DNA of 64,000 nucleotides, from positions 156,151-220,150 of the forward strand of contig CALAJN010000011.1 of NCBI GenBank assembly GCA_937922675.1, in the 5' to 3' direction. Under the pieces are notes generated by a model. It was given only the letters and a program-made list of their open reading frames with translations, searched no databases and was not told the origin of the DNA. This document shows positions 53,485 to 61,854 of this stretch, piece after piece (the stretch's first letter is position 1; each line of letters opens with the position of its first letter). This stretch comes from an uncultured Granulosicoccaceae bacterium. GTDB lineage: Bacteria > Pseudomonadota > Gammaproteobacteria > Granulosicoccales > Granulosicoccaceae. The position numbers were made by a program, and so were the translations under genes.

Positions 53485-54909
53485 ATGAAACTCACCAGTC
53501 ACGGCGCTGCCGGAGAAGTCACCGGTTCTTGTCACCTGATCGAGCTCAAGGATGGCGATCGCATGCGTCGGGTTCTGCTCGACTGCGGCCTGATCCAGGG
53601 CAGACGTGAAGATGAGCTGCGCAATCACGATCCCTTCCCCTTTGATCCGGCAAGTCTGGACGCGGTCGTGCTCAGCCATGCGCATATCGATCACTCGGGC
53701 CGTCTGCCGATGTTGGTCAAGCAAGGTTTTCGGGGACGCATCCATACTCAGCACGCAAGCGCTGACCTTGTGGAGATCCTGCTCAAGGACTCAGCGTCAT
53801 TGAATGCACGTGATGTCGAGCGTAGAAACCGCAAGCGCGAACGTAACGGCAAGAAGCTGCTTGAGCCCTTGTACGCGGACAAGGATGTTGCGCAGACCTT
53901 GAAGCAATTGTCTCCCGAGCCCTATGAAAAACCTTTTGAGCCTTGCGCAGGAGTGACGGTGCGTTTGCATGACGCCGGGCACATACTCGGCTCTGCGATT
54001 GTCGAGCTTGAGCTCAAAGAGGGTTCGGAAGTGCGAACGCTGGTTTTCTCAGGAGATCTCGGTCATCGTGGCTCACCTATCCTGCGTGATTTCAAGCCGC
54101 TGAAGCATGCTGATTTTGTCTTGCTTGAATCCACCTACGGCGATCGTGAACATCGCTCCTGGGATGACACGCTCGCTGAAGTGGGGGAAGTAGCGGACGT
54201 CATCGCAAAGAAGAAGGGCAACGTACTGATTCCTGCATTCTCGGTGGGGCGTAGCCAGATGATCATGTACGCGTTTGCACGCAACAGAGAGGCCTGGCAG
54301 CTTGATCGTCGGCACATATTTCTTGACAGCCCGATGGCTATCAAGGCTACCAAGGCTTATGTAGAGCATACCAATCTCTACGATGAGGCTGCTGCCGCTT
54401 TCTGGCGTGAGAAGGGGCAGCTGCTTGCGTTACCCAACCTGCACTTTACCGAGAGTCCGCAGGAGTCCATGGCGATCAACCAGGTCACCGATGGCGCAGT
54501 CATCATCGCTGGAAGTGGCATGTGCACCGGGGGTCGGATATTGCACCATCTCAAGCACAACCTCTGGCGGCGCGATGCTCACGTTATCATTGCTGGATAC
54601 CAGGGCAGAGGTACACTTGGCCGCAAGCTGGTGGAGGGCAAGCCGCGAGTGCGCATCCACCGTGACCGCATTCGCGTCGCTGCGAGCATCCACACCATCG
54701 GTGGGCTCTCGGCCCATGCCGGTCAAAACGGCCTGGTTGATTGGTACACGGCGTTTGAGAATCGTCCTCCTGTGCTGCTGGTACACGGCGAGCCCAGGGC
54801 GATGAAGGTACTACGCAAACGTCTGGAATCAGAAACCGGAGCAAGTGTGCGCGCGGCACAAGCCGGGCGCTCCACCGATTTGTTGAGTAGTAAACCCTTT
54901 GGTGGTTGA
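53485..54909 (+). CDS. Metallo-beta-lactamase/beta-CASP ribonuclease
   Basis: A 474-residue metallo-hydrolase of the beta-CASP RNA-processing group (archaeal/bacterial CPSF-like). Motif 2 is HAHIDH with His65, His67, Asp69 and His70; motif 3 DAGHILGSAIVEL, motif 4 FSGDLG, then the beta-CASP cap region and C-terminal IHTIGGLSAHAGQ. Relatives are nucleases acting on RNA ends. ATG 53485 starts MKLTSHGAAGEVTGSCHL, the usual N-terminus. An upstream in-frame start is not favoured. Confidence 0.88.
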   Translation: MKLTSHGAAGEVTGSCHLIELKDGDRMRRVLLDCGLIQGRREDELRNHDPFPFDPASLDAVVLSHAHIDHSGRLPMLVKQGFRGRIHTQHASADLVEILLKDSASLNARDVERRNRKRERNGKKLLEPLYADKDVAQTLKQLSPEPYEKPFEPCAGVTVRLHDAGHILGSAIVELELKEGSEVRTLVFSGDLGHRGSPILRDFKPLKHADFVLLESTYGDREHRSWDDTLAEVGEVADVIAKKKGNVLIPAFSVGRSQMIMYAFARNREAWQLDRRHIFLDSPMAIKATKAYVEHTNLYDEAAAAFWREKGQLLALPNLHFTESPQESMAINQVTDGAVIIAGSGMCTGGRILHHLKHNLWRRDAHVIIAGYQGRGTLGRKLVEGKPRVRIHRDRIRVAASIHTIGGLSAHAGQNGLVDWYTAFENRPPVLLVHGEPRAMKVLRKRLESETGASVRAAQAGRSTDLLSSKPFGG

Positions 54910-54961
54910 TGATGTTTGAGCGCAGATCATCGACACGACAACACGCACACTGCACACGCAC

Positions 54962-55591
54962 ATGATTGATCTCTATACCTGGACCACGCCCAATGGGCGC
55001 AAGGTTTCCATTCTTCTTGAAGAGTTGGGTGTGGACTATGAGGTTCACCCGATCAACATCGGTGAAGATGATCAGATGACCGATGCTTTTTTGAAGATCG
55101 GTCCCAACAACAAGATTCCGGTCATCGTCGATCGGGAAACCGGCCAGTCAGTGATGGAGTCCGGTGCCATCATGATTTATTTGGCCGAGAAGTACGGCAG
55201 GTTCTTGCCCAGCGACCCCGCTCGCAAGAGCGAAGCGATGGAATGGTTGATGTGGCAGATGGCGGGTTTTGGTCCCATGCTTGGGCAAGCTCATCACTTT
55301 TTGCACTTCAATCCGGGCAAGGCTGCCTATGCGGAAGGTCGGTTTCGCGATGAAGTGGCTCGGCTCTATGGTGTACTTGATACGCGTTTGGCGGGGCGTG
55401 AGTACATTGTTGACGAGTACTCGATAGTAGACATGGCGTGCTGGCCCTGGGCTTCACGGTATGAGTGGCAGGAGGTCGATCTGGCTGACTATCCCAACGT
55501 GCGAGCCTGGTATCAGCGCTTGCTCGCGCGTGAGGCTGTACAGAGGGGTTACCACGTGCCGAAGGTCATGGGTGAGATACCGCCGGGGTGA
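54962..55591 (+). CDS. Glutathione S-transferase (YfcG/nu-class type)
   Basis: A 209-residue GST. The N-terminal thioredoxin fold begins MIDLYTWTTPNGRKV, with the Thr-Pro-Asn typical of YfcG/YghU disulfide-reductase-type GSTs. NKIPVIVD carries the cis-proline and SVMESGAIMIYLAEKYG the glutathione-gamma-Glu contact. The C-terminal helical domain includes SIVDMACWPWA. Cytoplasmic; likely acts on disulfides or hydroperoxides. Follows the beta-CASP gene by 52 bp. Confidence 0.9.
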   Translation: MIDLYTWTTPNGRKVSILLEELGVDYEVHPINIGEDDQMTDAFLKIGPNNKIPVIVDRETGQSVMESGAIMIYLAEKYGRFLPSDPARKSEAMEWLMWQMAGFGPMLGQAHHFLHFNPGKAAYAEGRFRDEVARLYGVLDTRLAGREYIVDEYSIVDMACWPWASRYEWQEVDLADYPNVRAWYQRLLAREAVQRGYHVPKVMGEIPPG

Positions 55592-55612
55592 CCCAACACG
55601 ATAGATGACGCC

Positions 55613-55656
55613 ACTCTCGGTCGGTATTTCGAGAGTACTGTGTGTGTCGTCTTTTT
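55613..55656 (+). terminator. Hairpin after GST gene
   Basis: ACTCTCG (55613-55619) pairs with CGAGAGT (55630-55636), with an outer GACG/CGTC pairing just beyond, and a five-T run follows near 55652-55656. Plausible intrinsic terminator for the GST transcript. Confidence 0.45.
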
Positions 55657-55726
55657 ATTCATGACCGCAGTCAGCTTGGCGCTGCAGCACCATGGCCTGA
55701 CCACGGCCCGCTGGTCCACAACGCTT

Positions 55727-56629
55727 TCACGCATCCGGGAACCTTTTGGGGAGATTCTGTTCCAGATACCTGACACACATCGAGATACGGGCCGGCAAAT
55801 GCTGCCGTTGTTGATAAACAGCACGAATATCCGCCCGAGGCGCATGGTAGTCGGGAAGCACGGCGACCAGATCGCCGCTGCGCAAGTGCTCATGCACGTC
55901 CCAGCGTGAACGCAAGATCAGCCCATGCCCATCAAGCGCCAGGCTGACAACCGCTTCGCCATCATTGCTGCTCAAGGTGCCCGATACCTTGAGCGCGTGT
56001 TCCTTGCCGTCGTGCACGAATCGCCAAATGGCATAGTCACTGTTGAATTGACGAAGCACAATACAATTGTGATGAGTCAGGTCGCCGAGTGTGCATGGAG
56101 TGCCTGCCCGAGCTAGGTAATCAGGTGAAGCGCACAGGATTCTCGGATTGTCGAGCAGGTGACACGCAACAAGCCGCGAGTCCGGCAGTTCGCCTACGCG
56201 AATATCGATATCGACACCGGACGTCTGCAGATTCACCGATTCGCTGGATAGCTCCAGTGAGAGTTCAATCTCGGGATACTGTTTCGCAAAGGCCGACAGA
56301 AGTGGCGTGAGGTGACGACGCCCAAAACCGAACGAAGCGTTTATGTGTAGTTCCCCACGCAAGTCGTGGTGGCGACTGCTGACAGCACTTTCCAGTTCTT
56401 CCAGTTGACGCAGAATTGGCCGTGCTCCTTCCAGGTAGAGCAAGCCTTCTGGCGTCAGGTCAAGACGCCGAGTAGTGCGTGCAATCAATTGAACGCCAAG
56501 GCGCTGTTCAAGGAGGGTCAAGCGTTTGCTGACGGCCGGGAGCGACAAACCGAGCTCACGGGCTGTGGCCGTCAAACTCCCGTTCACTGCCACGCGACTG
56601 AAAAAAAACAGACTATCCGTCGAGTCCAT
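55727..56629 (-). CDS. LysR-type transcriptional regulator
   Basis: A 300-residue regulator. The winged helix-turn-helix fills about residues 5-60 (FFSRVAVNGSLTATARELGLSLPAVSKRL), then the LysR effector-binding domain (about 90-295). It lies divergent to the tartrate/malate-type dehydrogenase gene with a 106-bp gap, so it most probably controls that operon in response to its substrate. The C-terminus is intact. Confidence 0.9.
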   Translation of the reverse strand: MDSTDSLFFFSRVAVNGSLTATARELGLSLPAVSKRLTLLEQRLGVQLIARTTRRLDLTPEGLLYLEGARPILRQLEELESAVSSRHHDLRGELHINASFGFGRRHLTPLLSAFAKQYPEIELSLELSSESVNLQTSGVDIDIRVGELPDSRLVACHLLDNPRILCASPDYLARAGTPCTLGDLTHHNCIVLRQFNSDYAIWRFVHDGKEHALKVSGTLSSNDGEAVVSLALDGHGLILRSRWDVHEHLRSGDLVAVLPDYHAPRADIRAVYQQRQHLPARISMCVRYLEQNLPKRFPDA

Positions 56630-56649
56630 ATTCTTTACTTTTGTCTAAT

Positions 56650-56673
56650 AATGAGTTAACTGATCAGATCATT
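56650..56673. promoter_or_regulatory. Possible LysR operator in divergent intergenic region
   Basis: The 106-bp gap between the LysR gene and the dehydrogenase is AT-rich. It holds AATGA (56650-56654) and TCATT (56669-56673), an inverted repeat with 14 bases between. The interior contains two small palindromes (GTTAAC and CTGATCAG). T-rich dyads of this kind are typical of LysR sites, but no protein-specific motif is identifiable. Confidence 0.3.
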
Positions 56674-56735
56674 GTTTATTAAAACACATGCAATAGATTG
56701 GCAGACGCGTAACCAAAGACAGTCAGAGGTTGTTC

Positions 56736-57860
56736 GTGGCAGTTGGTCGATATCAAATCGCTGTGATTCCGGGTGACGGAATAGGCAAGGAGGTGATGCC
56801 GGAGGGGCTGCGCGTTCTTGACGTTGCAGCGCGAAAAGCCGGTATCGAACTGGCATGGACGTGCTTCGATTTCTCCAGTGCCGAGTATTTCGCCAGGCAC
56901 GGCAAGATGCTGCCCGACAATTGGCGTGAGCTATTGAACGGCTACGATGCCATCTATTTCGGTGCGGTGGGCTGGCCTGAACTGGTGCCTGATCACGTGT
57001 CGTTGTGGCAATCCCTGATATTGTTTCGACGCGAGTTCGACCAGTACGTCAACCTTCGTCCGGTGCGTTTGATGCCGGGTGTGAAAGCCCCGTTGAGCGG
57101 ACGCAAACCCGGCGATATTGATTTTTATGTGGTGCGGGAAAACACAGAGGGTGAGTACTCGAGTATCGGGGGCAAGATGTTTCCGGGCACCGAGCGCGAA
57201 GTGGTGGTTCAGGAGACGGTCATGTCACGCGTTGGTGTGGATCGCATTTTGAAGTTTGCGTTCGAGTTGGCGCAACGCCGACCGAAACAACACCTGACGT
57301 CTGCCACCAAGTCAAATGGCATCGCTATCTCCATGCCTTATTGGGATGAGCGCGTTGCCCACGTGGCGAAACAGTATCCAGACGTGCGTACAGACCAATA
57401 TCACATCGATATTCTGGCCGCCAATTTTGTACTCCACCCCGATTGGTTCGATGTTGTGGTGGCAAGCAATCTCTTCGGTGACATCCTGTCCGATCTTGGA
57501 CCCGCGTGTACCGGCACCATCGGCATTGCCCCGTCTGCAAACATCAATCCCGATCGCCATTTTCCCAGCCTGTTCGAACCGGTACACGGCTCAGCGCCCG
57601 ACATTGCCGGCAAGGGTATCGCCAATCCGATTGGTCAGATCTGGTGTGGCGCGATGATGCTGGAGCACCTGGGATATCCGCAGGTGAGTACTGCCATAGT
57701 GGACGCGATCGAGAACGTGTTGTCTCGTGGGCCTGAACAAGCGCCGCTCACCAGAGATCTTGGTGGACGCGGTACCACGCAGGCTCTGGGTCAAGCGATT
57801 GCAGAAGCGCTGGATCACGGCCCGGATATTTCTGTAGCTTCTTCGGCGCGATACGTTTGA
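56736..57860 (+). CDS. Tartrate dehydrogenase/D-malate-type decarboxylating dehydrogenase
   Basis: A 374-residue isocitrate/isopropylmalate dehydrogenase family enzyme of the tartrate dehydrogenase (TtuC)/DmlA branch, using NAD and a divalent metal. IPGDGIGKEVMPEG starts the nucleotide/substrate fold, NLRPVRLMPGVKAPL and VVRENTEGEYS shape the substrate pocket, and NLFGDILSDLG and EPVHGSAPDIAGKG form the metal/NAD end. Relatives act on D-malate, tartrate and isopropylmalate. GTG 56736 has GAGG at seven bases, so it beats the TTG six bases upstream. Followed at 10 bp by the broken aldehyde dehydrogenase. Confidence 0.88.
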   Translation: MAVGRYQIAVIPGDGIGKEVMPEGLRVLDVAARKAGIELAWTCFDFSSAEYFARHGKMLPDNWRELLNGYDAIYFGAVGWPELVPDHVSLWQSLILFRREFDQYVNLRPVRLMPGVKAPLSGRKPGDIDFYVVRENTEGEYSSIGGKMFPGTEREVVVQETVMSRVGVDRILKFAFELAQRRPKQHLTSATKSNGIAISMPYWDERVAHVAKQYPDVRTDQYHIDILAANFVLHPDWFDVVVASNLFGDILSDLGPACTGTIGIAPSANINPDRHFPSLFEPVHGSAPDIAGKGIANPIGQIWCGAMMLEHLGYPQVSTAIVDAIENVLSRGPEQAPLTRDLGGRGTTQALGQAIAEALDHGPDISVASSARYV

Positions 57861-57870
57861 GGGTTTGATC

Positions 57871-58605
57871 ATGAAGTTACGTGACAAACAACTTTTCCGG
57901 CAGCAGTGCTACATCAATGGTGCCTGGGTGGGTGCACGTGGTGGCGATTCGATCACAGGCTCCACCGAAGTGGGCAAGACCTTGCTTGAGCACTGTGCTG
58001 CAACGGTCAAAAAAGAGTCGATGGAGTTGGGAGGGAACGCGCCTTTTATCGTGTTTGATGATGCTGAGCTGGACAAGGCGGTTGAAGGCGTCATGGCGTC
58101 CAAATTTCGCAACGCCGGACAGACGTGGGTTTGTGCGAACCGCATCTTTGTGCATAGCGATGTATATGACACGTTCAAGGAGCGTTTGGCCACGGCCGTG
58201 AGCACCTTGCGCGTTGGTAGCGGCGTTGAGCCTGGCGTGACTATTGACCCGTTGATCGATATCGCAGCTGTCGAACAGGTCGAACAGCATATTGACGATG
58301 CCACAGCAAAAGGTGCCGCGGTGTTTTCAGGTGGAAAACGTCATGCAAACGGGGGCACCTTCTTTGAACCCACCATTCTGACTGACGTTATGGTCGATGC
58401 CATGTTGATGAACGAGGAAACCTTCGGACCGGTCGCCCCGCTGATTCGTTTCACTAGTGAAAACGAGGTTATCCAAAAAGCGAACGACACAGAATTTGGT
58501 TTGGCATGTTACTTCTACAGCCGAGATATTGGCCGCGAAGGATCAAAATACGGAATTGATGACTACGTCGAAATCAAGTACATGTGTATTGGAGGCCTCC
58601 AGTAG
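57871..58605 (+). pseudogene. Doubly deleted succinate-semialdehyde dehydrogenase (gabD-like)
   Basis: The open frame encodes 244 residues, while GabD enzymes have about 480. Flanks align: INGAWVGARGGDSI at the start is joined directly to TGSTEVGKTLLEHC, which in GabD lies some 200 residues later; near the end, YSRDIGR is joined to EGSKYGIDDYVEIKYM, skipping about 37 residues. The catalytic Cys of AGQTCVCANR is replaced by Trp86 (TGG at 58126-58128, one base from TGC or TGT). The base Glu52 in ELGGN remains. The missing part removes much of the NAD site, so it cannot be an active dehydrogenase. No frameshift or stop is present: both deletions are in frame. Sits inside the operon. Confidence 0.8.
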
Positions 58606-58635
58606 AGCACTTGCAAGTCAGCAAGAGGGGAGTGA

Positions 58636-59523
58636 ATGAACAGCGACGGTCAGCGTATAGGTGTCATTGGCATTGGCTTGATGGGGCACGGGATAGCCAG
58701 CAACATTCTCAAGAACGGTTGGACTCTCGGCTTTCTGGATCATCCCGGTAATCAGCCTATCGATGATCTTGTAGCCGGAAACGCAAAATCATTTGACACC
58801 TGCCGCGAACTTGCCAGCGAGTGCAACGTAATCATATTGTGTGTAACCGGCTCGCCGCAAGTCGAAGATGTGTTGTTCAATGACGACGGTGTTTTGAAGG
58901 GGCTGCGTAAGGGAACAGTCATCATTGATTGCTCTACGGCCATTCCAGGCTCAACCGTGGCAATAGCCGAAACCGTATTATCCAAAGGCGGCCGTTTTCT
59001 GGATGCGCCGATGACTCGCACACCGAAAGAGGCAGCAGAAGGTCGGTTGAATCTCATCGTTGGTGGTGATCGTGGCGTGTTCGAAGAACAGATGCCGTTG
59101 CTACAGAGCTTCTCGGAAAACATGACTTACGCCGGGCCTGTCGGCTCCGGGCACAAACTCAAGCTATTGCACAACTTTGTATCGTTGGGATTTTCCGCCG
59201 TACTGGCTGAAGCGGCAGCCTGCGCGGATCAAAATGGTGTTGATGCGCAGGTGCTCACCGAAGTGCTCGCCAACGGCGGTGGGGCGAGTGCCATTCTGCA
59301 GCGCTTGCAGCCGTATATTCTGGAGCGCGATATTTCGGGTTTCAATTTCAGCATCTCCAATGCGCACAAAGACATCGGTTATTACCTCGCCATGGTTGAA
59401 TCCGCAGATGCGGGGAGAACTGTGGCCGACGGAATCTTTGCCGCTTTGAATGCTGCTGTGGATGCAGGCTTTGATCAAGCGAGCATCCCGGAGCTGGTAA
59501 CGATCCTGAACAAGAACAGCTGA
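58636..59523 (+). CDS. 3-hydroxyisobutyrate/tartronate-semialdehyde-type dehydrogenase
   Basis: A 295-residue beta-hydroxyacid dehydrogenase. GIGLMGHGI (12-20) is the Rossmann glycine motif; DCSTAIPGST and DAPMTRTPKEAAEGRL are the substrate loops, and Lys176 with Asn180 in GSGHKLKLLHN form the catalytic pair. Family members reduce tartronate semialdehyde or oxidise 3-hydroxyisobutyrate and related acids. In this operon it may handle the C3 product of tartrate or malate-like degradation. A GAGGGGAG site precedes the ATG. Confidence 0.88.
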   Translation: MNSDGQRIGVIGIGLMGHGIASNILKNGWTLGFLDHPGNQPIDDLVAGNAKSFDTCRELASECNVIILCVTGSPQVEDVLFNDDGVLKGLRKGTVIIDCSTAIPGSTVAIAETVLSKGGRFLDAPMTRTPKEAAEGRLNLIVGGDRGVFEEQMPLLQSFSENMTYAGPVGSGHKLKLLHNFVSLGFSAVLAEAAACADQNGVDAQVLTEVLANGGGASAILQRLQPYILERDISGFNFSISNAHKDIGYYLAMVESADAGRTVADGIFAALNAAVDAGFDQASIPELVTILNKNS

Positions 59524-59682
59524 CAAGGAAAAAAGTAATTGCCGTCTATTGCGACACACCAACAAGGGAGGGGCTACTGAAACTGACGCCACAAACCACA
59601 GGCAGGAAAAACCAACTTGGGAGCAAGCAATGGAACCCACATCACTTGCCGCTCCAGCAATAGTTCAACTTTGGAGAAATCA

Positions 59683-60639
59683 ATGAAATTCAAGCTACTT
59701 TCAGCCTTCGCTATCGTGACCAGCATGACCGCATCGGTCCTCTTGGCCGATGATCATTCTGTGCCAACGTCAAAATGGGGTGCAGATGATCAGGCCGGTG
59801 CGTCAAACTACATGACACCTGAAAAGGCCTTGGAGGCGATTGCATTGATGCAATCCGGAACGGTTGTATCCATTGGTCGTGTTTATCAAGCAGAGATGCC
59901 CCTGTTTGGTGCTCGTGCCTTTGCGCTGCGTGGTACGGCTGGGCTTGCCGGTGGGCCCTTGGGAGACAACGAGGTTGTCTGGATGGATGATTTTCTTGCC
60001 ACTGAAATTGGTCAGGTTGGAACGCAGTTTGATGGCTTGGGACACATCGGTGTCAGAAAGGCGCCCTTTGGGTCGACGTTCTACAACAACCTGGATTCCA
60101 GCGAAGTCTTTGGAGCAAATGGCCTGAAGAAGCTCGGTATTGAAAATGTAAAGCCGTTCTTCACGCGTGGCATTGTGCTCGACATCACCGCATTGCGCGG
60201 CGCGCCAATGAACGCTGGCGATGAAGTAACCGCTGCCGATCTGGAAGCCGCGATCGAACGCCAGGGCATAGAAGGTCCGGGTGAGGGCGATGTTGTGCTT
60301 ATCCACACGGGATGGGGCCGGCATTGGATAACCGACAACACCACGTTCAATTCCGGTGCGCCGGGCATTGGTATGGAAGCGGCAAAATGGCTGGCTGAAC
60401 GAAATATTGCGGTTGTCGGGTCCGACACGTGGCCGGTTGAAGTGGTACCAAACCCAGACCCGGGTTCTGTGTTCCAGGCACACCAGGAGCTCATTACTCT
60501 CAACGGTATTTATATTCATGAAAACCTTGCAACCGAAGTGCTGGTAGAGGCTGGCGTTTCAGAATTTGCCTATATTTTCTCACCCGTCGCGGTCAAAGGT
60601 GCAACGGGTTCGCCCGGCGCACCTCTCGCCGTATATTAG
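59683..60639 (+). CDS. Exported cyclase-family (kynurenine-formamidase-like) hydrolase
   Basis: A 318-residue metal-dependent hydrolase of the cyclase family. A signal peptide (MKFKLLSAFAIVTSMTASVLLA, cleavage about 22) predicts periplasmic export. The metal-binding signature is present as GTQFDGLGHIGV (family consensus HxGTHxDxPxH), and SDTWPVEVVPNPD follows. Members include kynurenine formamidase and dihydro-acid lactonases. ATG 59683 has GGAG eight bases upstream. The 160 bp before it after the dehydrogenase is AT-rich and carries no clear element. Confidence 0.85.
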   Translation: MKFKLLSAFAIVTSMTASVLLADDHSVPTSKWGADDQAGASNYMTPEKALEAIALMQSGTVVSIGRVYQAEMPLFGARAFALRGTAGLAGGPLGDNEVVWMDDFLATEIGQVGTQFDGLGHIGVRKAPFGSTFYNNLDSSEVFGANGLKKLGIENVKPFFTRGIVLDITALRGAPMNAGDEVTAADLEAAIERQGIEGPGEGDVVLIHTGWGRHWITDNTTFNSGAPGIGMEAAKWLAERNIAVVGSDTWPVEVVPNPDPGSVFQAHQELITLNGIYIHENLATEVLVEAGVSEFAYIFSPVAVKGATGSPGAPLAVY

Positions 60640-60666
60640 CGTTTGCCAACTAGCGGTTGCACAAAG

Positions 60667-60692
60667 GCGCTCTGTATCGCAGAGCGCTTTTT
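60667..60692 (+). terminator. Intrinsic terminator after cyclase gene
   Basis: GCGCTCTG (60667-60674) pairs perfectly with CAGAGCGC (60680-60687) around TATCG, followed by TTTTT (60688-60692). A textbook terminator closing the operon, 28 bases after the stop. Confidence 0.85.
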
Positions 60693-60711
60693 GCAAATGG
60701 TGTTCGTGTAG

Positions 60712-60880
60712 CCAATTCAGGTAAATCACCGCGTTACCTACTCGAAGAGTCGTGCACGCCGTGTGATCCAGCAGATACTGAACCAGCGGTTCGAGGGTAC
60801 GCTGCTGTACGACGGGTACTCGGCGTACACCGCTTACGCGAAGGCGCTCGGATGCCTGCACGTACGGACCACTGAACTCT
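60712..60880 (+). mobile_element. IS66-family transposase fragment
   Basis: A frame open from 60712 reads through RRVIQQILNQRFEGTLLYDG and then YSAYTAYAKALGCLHV, resembling the F-G-x-L-x-x-DGYAxY segment of IS66-family TnpC transposases. Only about 50 residues remain and no inverted repeats or partner genes are seen, so it is a decayed scrap. The fragment is directly downstream of the terminator, where an old insertion could survive without harming the operon. Confidence 0.5.
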
Positions 60881-61215
60881 CAGTGGTACAACCAGGCTTG
60901 CATGCCCAGAAATACTGCGGTGCAGGTTTGAATAGTCGCTGTCTATGGCTTCATATATAAAACCTATATACAGGTGAAAATCGTGTGATCAGGTATGGAG
61001 CCGTTATACTGAGCGGGAACTCAGTTCGTGTTCACGCTTGTATTGTCAGGTGAGTGGTTATTTGAAAACTGCTGGTGTCCCATGCGTTGGAAGGTACAGA
61101 GAGAATCTGCTGCTCGACAATGCGCTCTTACTCAGTGCTACGAGCCGACAAACGAACATACTTCACTCAAGTGTGCCTATACGTTTGGATATGACGGTAG
61201 GCTCGGGGAACAGAA
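60881..61215. other. Non-coding gap upstream of cytochrome P460 gene
   Basis: No open frame here has protein-like composition. The bases are more AT-rich than the chromosome average. A promoter for the P460 gene must lie somewhere inside it, but I cannot point to one convincingly. Confidence 0.5.
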
Positions 61216-61782
61216 ATGACTTTACGAAACGGGATTGCATTTGGTAGCAAATGTATTGTTGTGGCTTTTGTGGTTTCAGTTGCGCAATCGTTGAGCGCCT
61301 CGGACGATTTTTCTCCGTATGTCGACGACAAGGGAAATATTGAATTTCCGAATGATTTTCACATCAACATGGTGCATATGGGATCCTGGTTCGTGCCTGA
61401 AGGCGGCGCCAGCGGGTTCCATGATGTCTATACAGAAGCCGCAACGGTTCAACATTATCGCGAAACGGGTTCGTTTCCAGATGGTGCCACGCTGGTAAAA
61501 GAGCTTCGAGCGTCTGAGTCAGGCGATTACTCGACAGGGCAAGGCGTCAATCACGCCACCAATGAAATCAAGCAATGGTTCGTGATGATCAAAGACACCG
61601 AAGGTCGCTTTCCCGACAATACTATTTGGGGAGACGGCTGGGGATGGGCGCTCTACAAACCAGACAATCAAGCCAAGAACGTCGCAACCGACTACAAGGC
61701 AGACTGTCTTGGCTGTCATGTGCCAGCCAAGGATACCGATTGGGTGTATCTGGAAGCTTATCCAATCCTGGCTGAGCAATAG
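61216..61782 (+). CDS. Cytochrome P460-family haem protein
   Basis: A 188-residue periplasmic c-type haem protein with a signal peptide (IVVAFVVSVAQSLSA, cleavage about 29). The haem-binding CLGCH is at 164-168, near the C-terminus as in P460 proteins. The upstream fold contains MGSWFVPEGGASGFHDVY and the DGATLVKELRA segment. Known P460s oxidise hydroxylamine or, for related haem cross-linked proteins, other N-compounds. The cross-linking Lys cannot be confirmed by eye. Codon use is more AT-rich than neighbours, suggesting acquisition. Confidence 0.85.
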   Translation: MTLRNGIAFGSKCIVVAFVVSVAQSLSASDDFSPYVDDKGNIEFPNDFHINMVHMGSWFVPEGGASGFHDVYTEAATVQHYRETGSFPDGATLVKELRASESGDYSTGQGVNHATNEIKQWFVMIKDTEGRFPDNTIWGDGWGWALYKPDNQAKNVATDYKADCLGCHVPAKDTDWVYLEAYPILAEQ

Positions 61783-61822
61783 CTACAACCGGCTCGACAA
61801 GACGGGTAGTCGACTGGTATGG

Positions 61823-61854
61823 GCTGTGAGCTTCATGAGGGGGGGGCTCACAGC
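61823..61854 (+). terminator. Hairpin downstream of cytochrome P460
   Basis: GCTGTGAGC (61823-61831) pairs with GCTCACAGC (61846-61854), nine perfect pairs with a 14-base G-rich loop. A T-poor sequence follows. It is 41 bases after the P460 stop. Confidence 0.5.

Noticed and set aside
59803..60519. 238-codon frame opposite the cyclase gene
   Set aside because: Irregular composition; the plus strand has a signal peptide and metal motif.
61028..61247. Two overlapping short frames before the P460 gene
   Set aside because: Composition is not protein-like and neither has a ribosome-binding site or a known motif.
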